Shown here: piece after piece, positions 62,586 to 64,000 of the stretch | How the letters are laid out: the number at the start of each line of letters is the position of its first letter | Numbering within the stretch: position 1 is the first letter of the stretch | NCBI RefSeq assembly: GCF_046630315.1 | Contig: NZ_LQBD01000015.1 | Coordinates: forward strand, 17,967-81,966 | Length of the DNA stretch: 64,000 nt | Source of the DNA: Brucella anthropi_A | Lineage (GTDB): Bacteria > Pseudomonadota > Alphaproteobacteria > Rhizobiales > Rhizobiaceae | Direction: 5' to 3' | The notes under the pieces: model-generated | What the model saw: only the letters and a program-made list of their open reading frames with translations | Database searches by the model: none | What the model was told of the DNA's origin: nothing | Program-made: the position numbers and the translations under genes

Positions 62586-63188
62586 ATGTCTGAGATTCGA
62601 TCCATTTGCGTTTATTGCGGCTCTTCCACGGGCCTGAATCCCATCTATCGCGAAGCGGGCATCACGCTTGGCCGATCCATTGCCGAGCACGGCATCCGCC
62701 TCGTCTATGGCGGCGGCACGCGCGGCATCATGGGCGCGGTGGCGCAGGGCGTGATGGAGGCTGGCGGCGAAGTGACCGGCATCATTCCGACCTTCCTGCT
62801 CGACAAGGAAGCAAGCCTTGAAAAGGCCGAACAGCTGACCGAACTCATCGTGGTTGGCGATATGCATGAGCGCAAGCACCTGATGTTCCAGAAATCGGAT
62901 GCGTTCGTCACGCTTCCCGGCGGCATCGGCACGGTCGAGGAAATCGTGGAGATGATGACCTGGGCACAACTCGGCAAGCATCGCAAGCCGATGGTATTCG
63001 CAAACATCAACAATTTCTGGCAGCCAATGCTCAGTCTTCTGGAGCACATGACGGCGGAAGGCTTTCTCCACACCGCCCATCAGGTAAAGCCGTTGGTGAT
63101 CGACAGGGCGGAAGACATCGTTCCCGCCATCATCGCCGCCAACGGCAAGGCGCACGAGGGCGACCAGGCGATCATTGAGAAGATGTGA
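62586..63188 (+). CDS. LOG-family phosphoribohydrolase (TIGR00730)
   Basis: 200 aa Rossmann-fold enzyme. GGGTRGIMG near residues 43-51 and PGGIGTVEEIVEMMTWAQLG near 115-134 form the LOG signature with its catalytic Arg/Glu. LOG enzymes release nucleobases from nucleoside 5'-monophosphates (cytokinin-activating in plants); bacterial relatives act on AMP or related nucleotides. The start ATG 62586 overlaps the promoter region of the divergent PliC gene. Confidence 0.93.
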   Translation: MSEIRSICVYCGSSTGLNPIYREAGITLGRSIAEHGIRLVYGGGTRGIMGAVAQGVMEAGGEVTGIIPTFLLDKEASLEKAEQLTELIVVGDMHERKHLMFQKSDAFVTLPGGIGTVEEIVEMMTWAQLGKHRKPMVFANINNFWQPMLSLLEHMTAEGFLHTAHQVKPLVIDRAEDIVPAIIAANGKAHEGDQAIIEKM

Positions 63189-63883
63189 GCCTGCACATCC
63201 TCCGGTTTTCGCGGTGAAAGCGTTTGCCGCGAAAATTTTCCGGCCCAGCCGCAACATGCTGCACAACATATGCCGATCCAGACCATCTGGAACGCCTGAA
63301 CGGGTAGCTTTCGGCGGACAACGTCCCGCAAAATCAATGAATATCAGTGCTAACCTTGAGGACGGGCATATGAATGCCTGTCTGCTCATGATGGTTTTCC
63401 GCCTCAAAGAAATTCCCGTTAAGATTGAAGTCTCGGAAAGACCATAACTATTTGTTTTATAAAATATATTCAACCATCGAAGCGGAATCTGGAAATCAAT
63501 CTGGCCAACGAATTTCCCGCAGTAGTAGCACTCACATTCAAGAAGCATGCCCTCGGAACAGCACAAAGAAATTGCAGGGCAAAAGCGGATACTCTGAAAT
63601 ATTCTCAGATCATTCCTTATGTATTAGACACACCCCATACAAGTCGTGAGACAACTATTGCGATTGCTATCAGTTTAGAATGTTTCTAGAAAGCCAGCAT
63701 ATTTAATGAATAACCATGTATATATTTAGATAGTATATATTTCAATACCAAATCTATTATTAAACTATAATATTAATTATTCAGATACAATCATTAAAAT
63801 GCCATTATTACTAAAATTATTCTGAATTTTATTTTACGTAACTACATCGCTTAACCAATGTCGTTTAATGAAAGGAATTTCCC
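63189..63883. other. 695-bp spacer, AT-rich at its right end
   Basis: No gene I can support. Two weak frames (plus 63425-63649; minus from 63566) have no recognisable product, although the minus frame contains an odd Cys-rich start. From about 63640 to 63870 the DNA is strongly AT-rich, unlike the window average, and precedes a catalase gene. Confidence 0.6.
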
Positions 63884-64000
63884 ATGGCAGATCGCCCGAT
63901 AATGACGACGAGTGCAGGCGCTCCGATACCGGACAACCAGAATTCCCTGAGTGCCGGGGAGCGCGGCCCGCTTCTGATGCAGGATTACCAGCTCATTGAA
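63884..64000 (+). CDS. Catalase (N-terminal 39 codons, runs off right edge)
   Basis: The frame from ATG 63884 reads MADRPIMTTSAGAPIPDNQ, continues NSLSAGERGPLLMQDYQLIE and stays open to the window end. This is the conserved N-terminus of clade-3 monofunctional heme catalases (PDNQNS, GPLLMQDYQLIE), which dismutate hydrogen peroxide. AAAGGAA precedes the ATG as ribosome-binding site. The heme ligands lie outside the window. Confidence 0.9.
   Translation, partial: MADRPIMTTSAGAPIPDNQNSLSAGERGPLLMQDYQLIE

Noticed and set aside
62478..63566. 362-codon minus ORF with a Cys-rich start
   Set aside because: Most of it is antisense to the LOG gene. The unique first 60 codons have no match I recognise and no supporting start signal.

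Overview
This window is almost certainly from chromosome I of a Brucella species (Hyphomicrobiales/Rhizobiales, Alphaproteobacteria). The evidence is a moderately GC-rich, densely packed sequence with rhizobial gene orders (smc-dsbA-dciA with mutY; yicC-gmk; mltG-fabF-acpP-fabG-fabD; rpsF-rpsR-DUF2232-rplI), a CcrM methyltransferase, an aa3 cytochrome oxidase operon, and an (AGGGCAGT)n octamer array of the kind used for Brucella HOOF-print typing. The species was called from these features by eye; no database search was possible.

Layout. 1-3583 (minus): the 5' part of smc, a DsbA-like oxidoreductase and a DUF721/DciA gene. 3580-6574 (minus): a tightly overlapping envelope-polysaccharide cassette (GT25 glycosyltransferase, O-antigen-ligase-like membrane protein, UDP-sugar epimerase) wedged between dciA and mutY. 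6730-13038: mutY, two HAD phosphatases, ccrM, a CLC chloride transporter and a small ORF. 13137-22234: two c-di-GMP phosphodiesterase-type proteins flanking a lipoprotein, thrC, an M16 peptidase and a GNAT acetyltransferase. 22412-27135: yqgE, a DsbD-alpha-like protein, a peroxiredoxin, then rnhA, thrB and ispH. 27218-34108 (minus): cytochrome c oxidase subunits and assembly factors. 34525-37148: an IalB-family protein, tldD and an AT-rich orphan. 37320-44535 (minus): gmk, yicC, mltG and the core fatty-acid synthesis genes. 44944-49224: ribosomal protein genes, a 267-bp palindromic MITE-like element and cyclopropane synthase. 49410-56380: dnaB, radA, cvpA, purF, an SDR and an AAA ATPase. 56369-63188: pssA-psd, an Atm1-like ABC exporter, an ArsR regulator with an obvious operator, a LysM protein, a PliC/MliC-type lysozyme inhibitor and a LOG-family enzyme. 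63884-64000: the first 39 codons of a catalase after an AT-rich spacer.

Most genes are core housekeeping genes: envelope synthesis (LPS, fatty acids, phospholipids, peptidoglycan), replication and cell cycle (smc, dciA, dnaB, ccrM), respiration, redox defence and c-di-GMP turnover. The most unusual DNA is non-coding. There are three families of nested palindromes whose outer arms carry GCAT/ATGC, two octamer-repeat hairpins bracketing the GNAT/phosphodiesterase pair, and the MITE-like palindrome. The strongest coding curiosity is the GT25/ligase junction, where one extra A in an A4 run would fuse the two genes.
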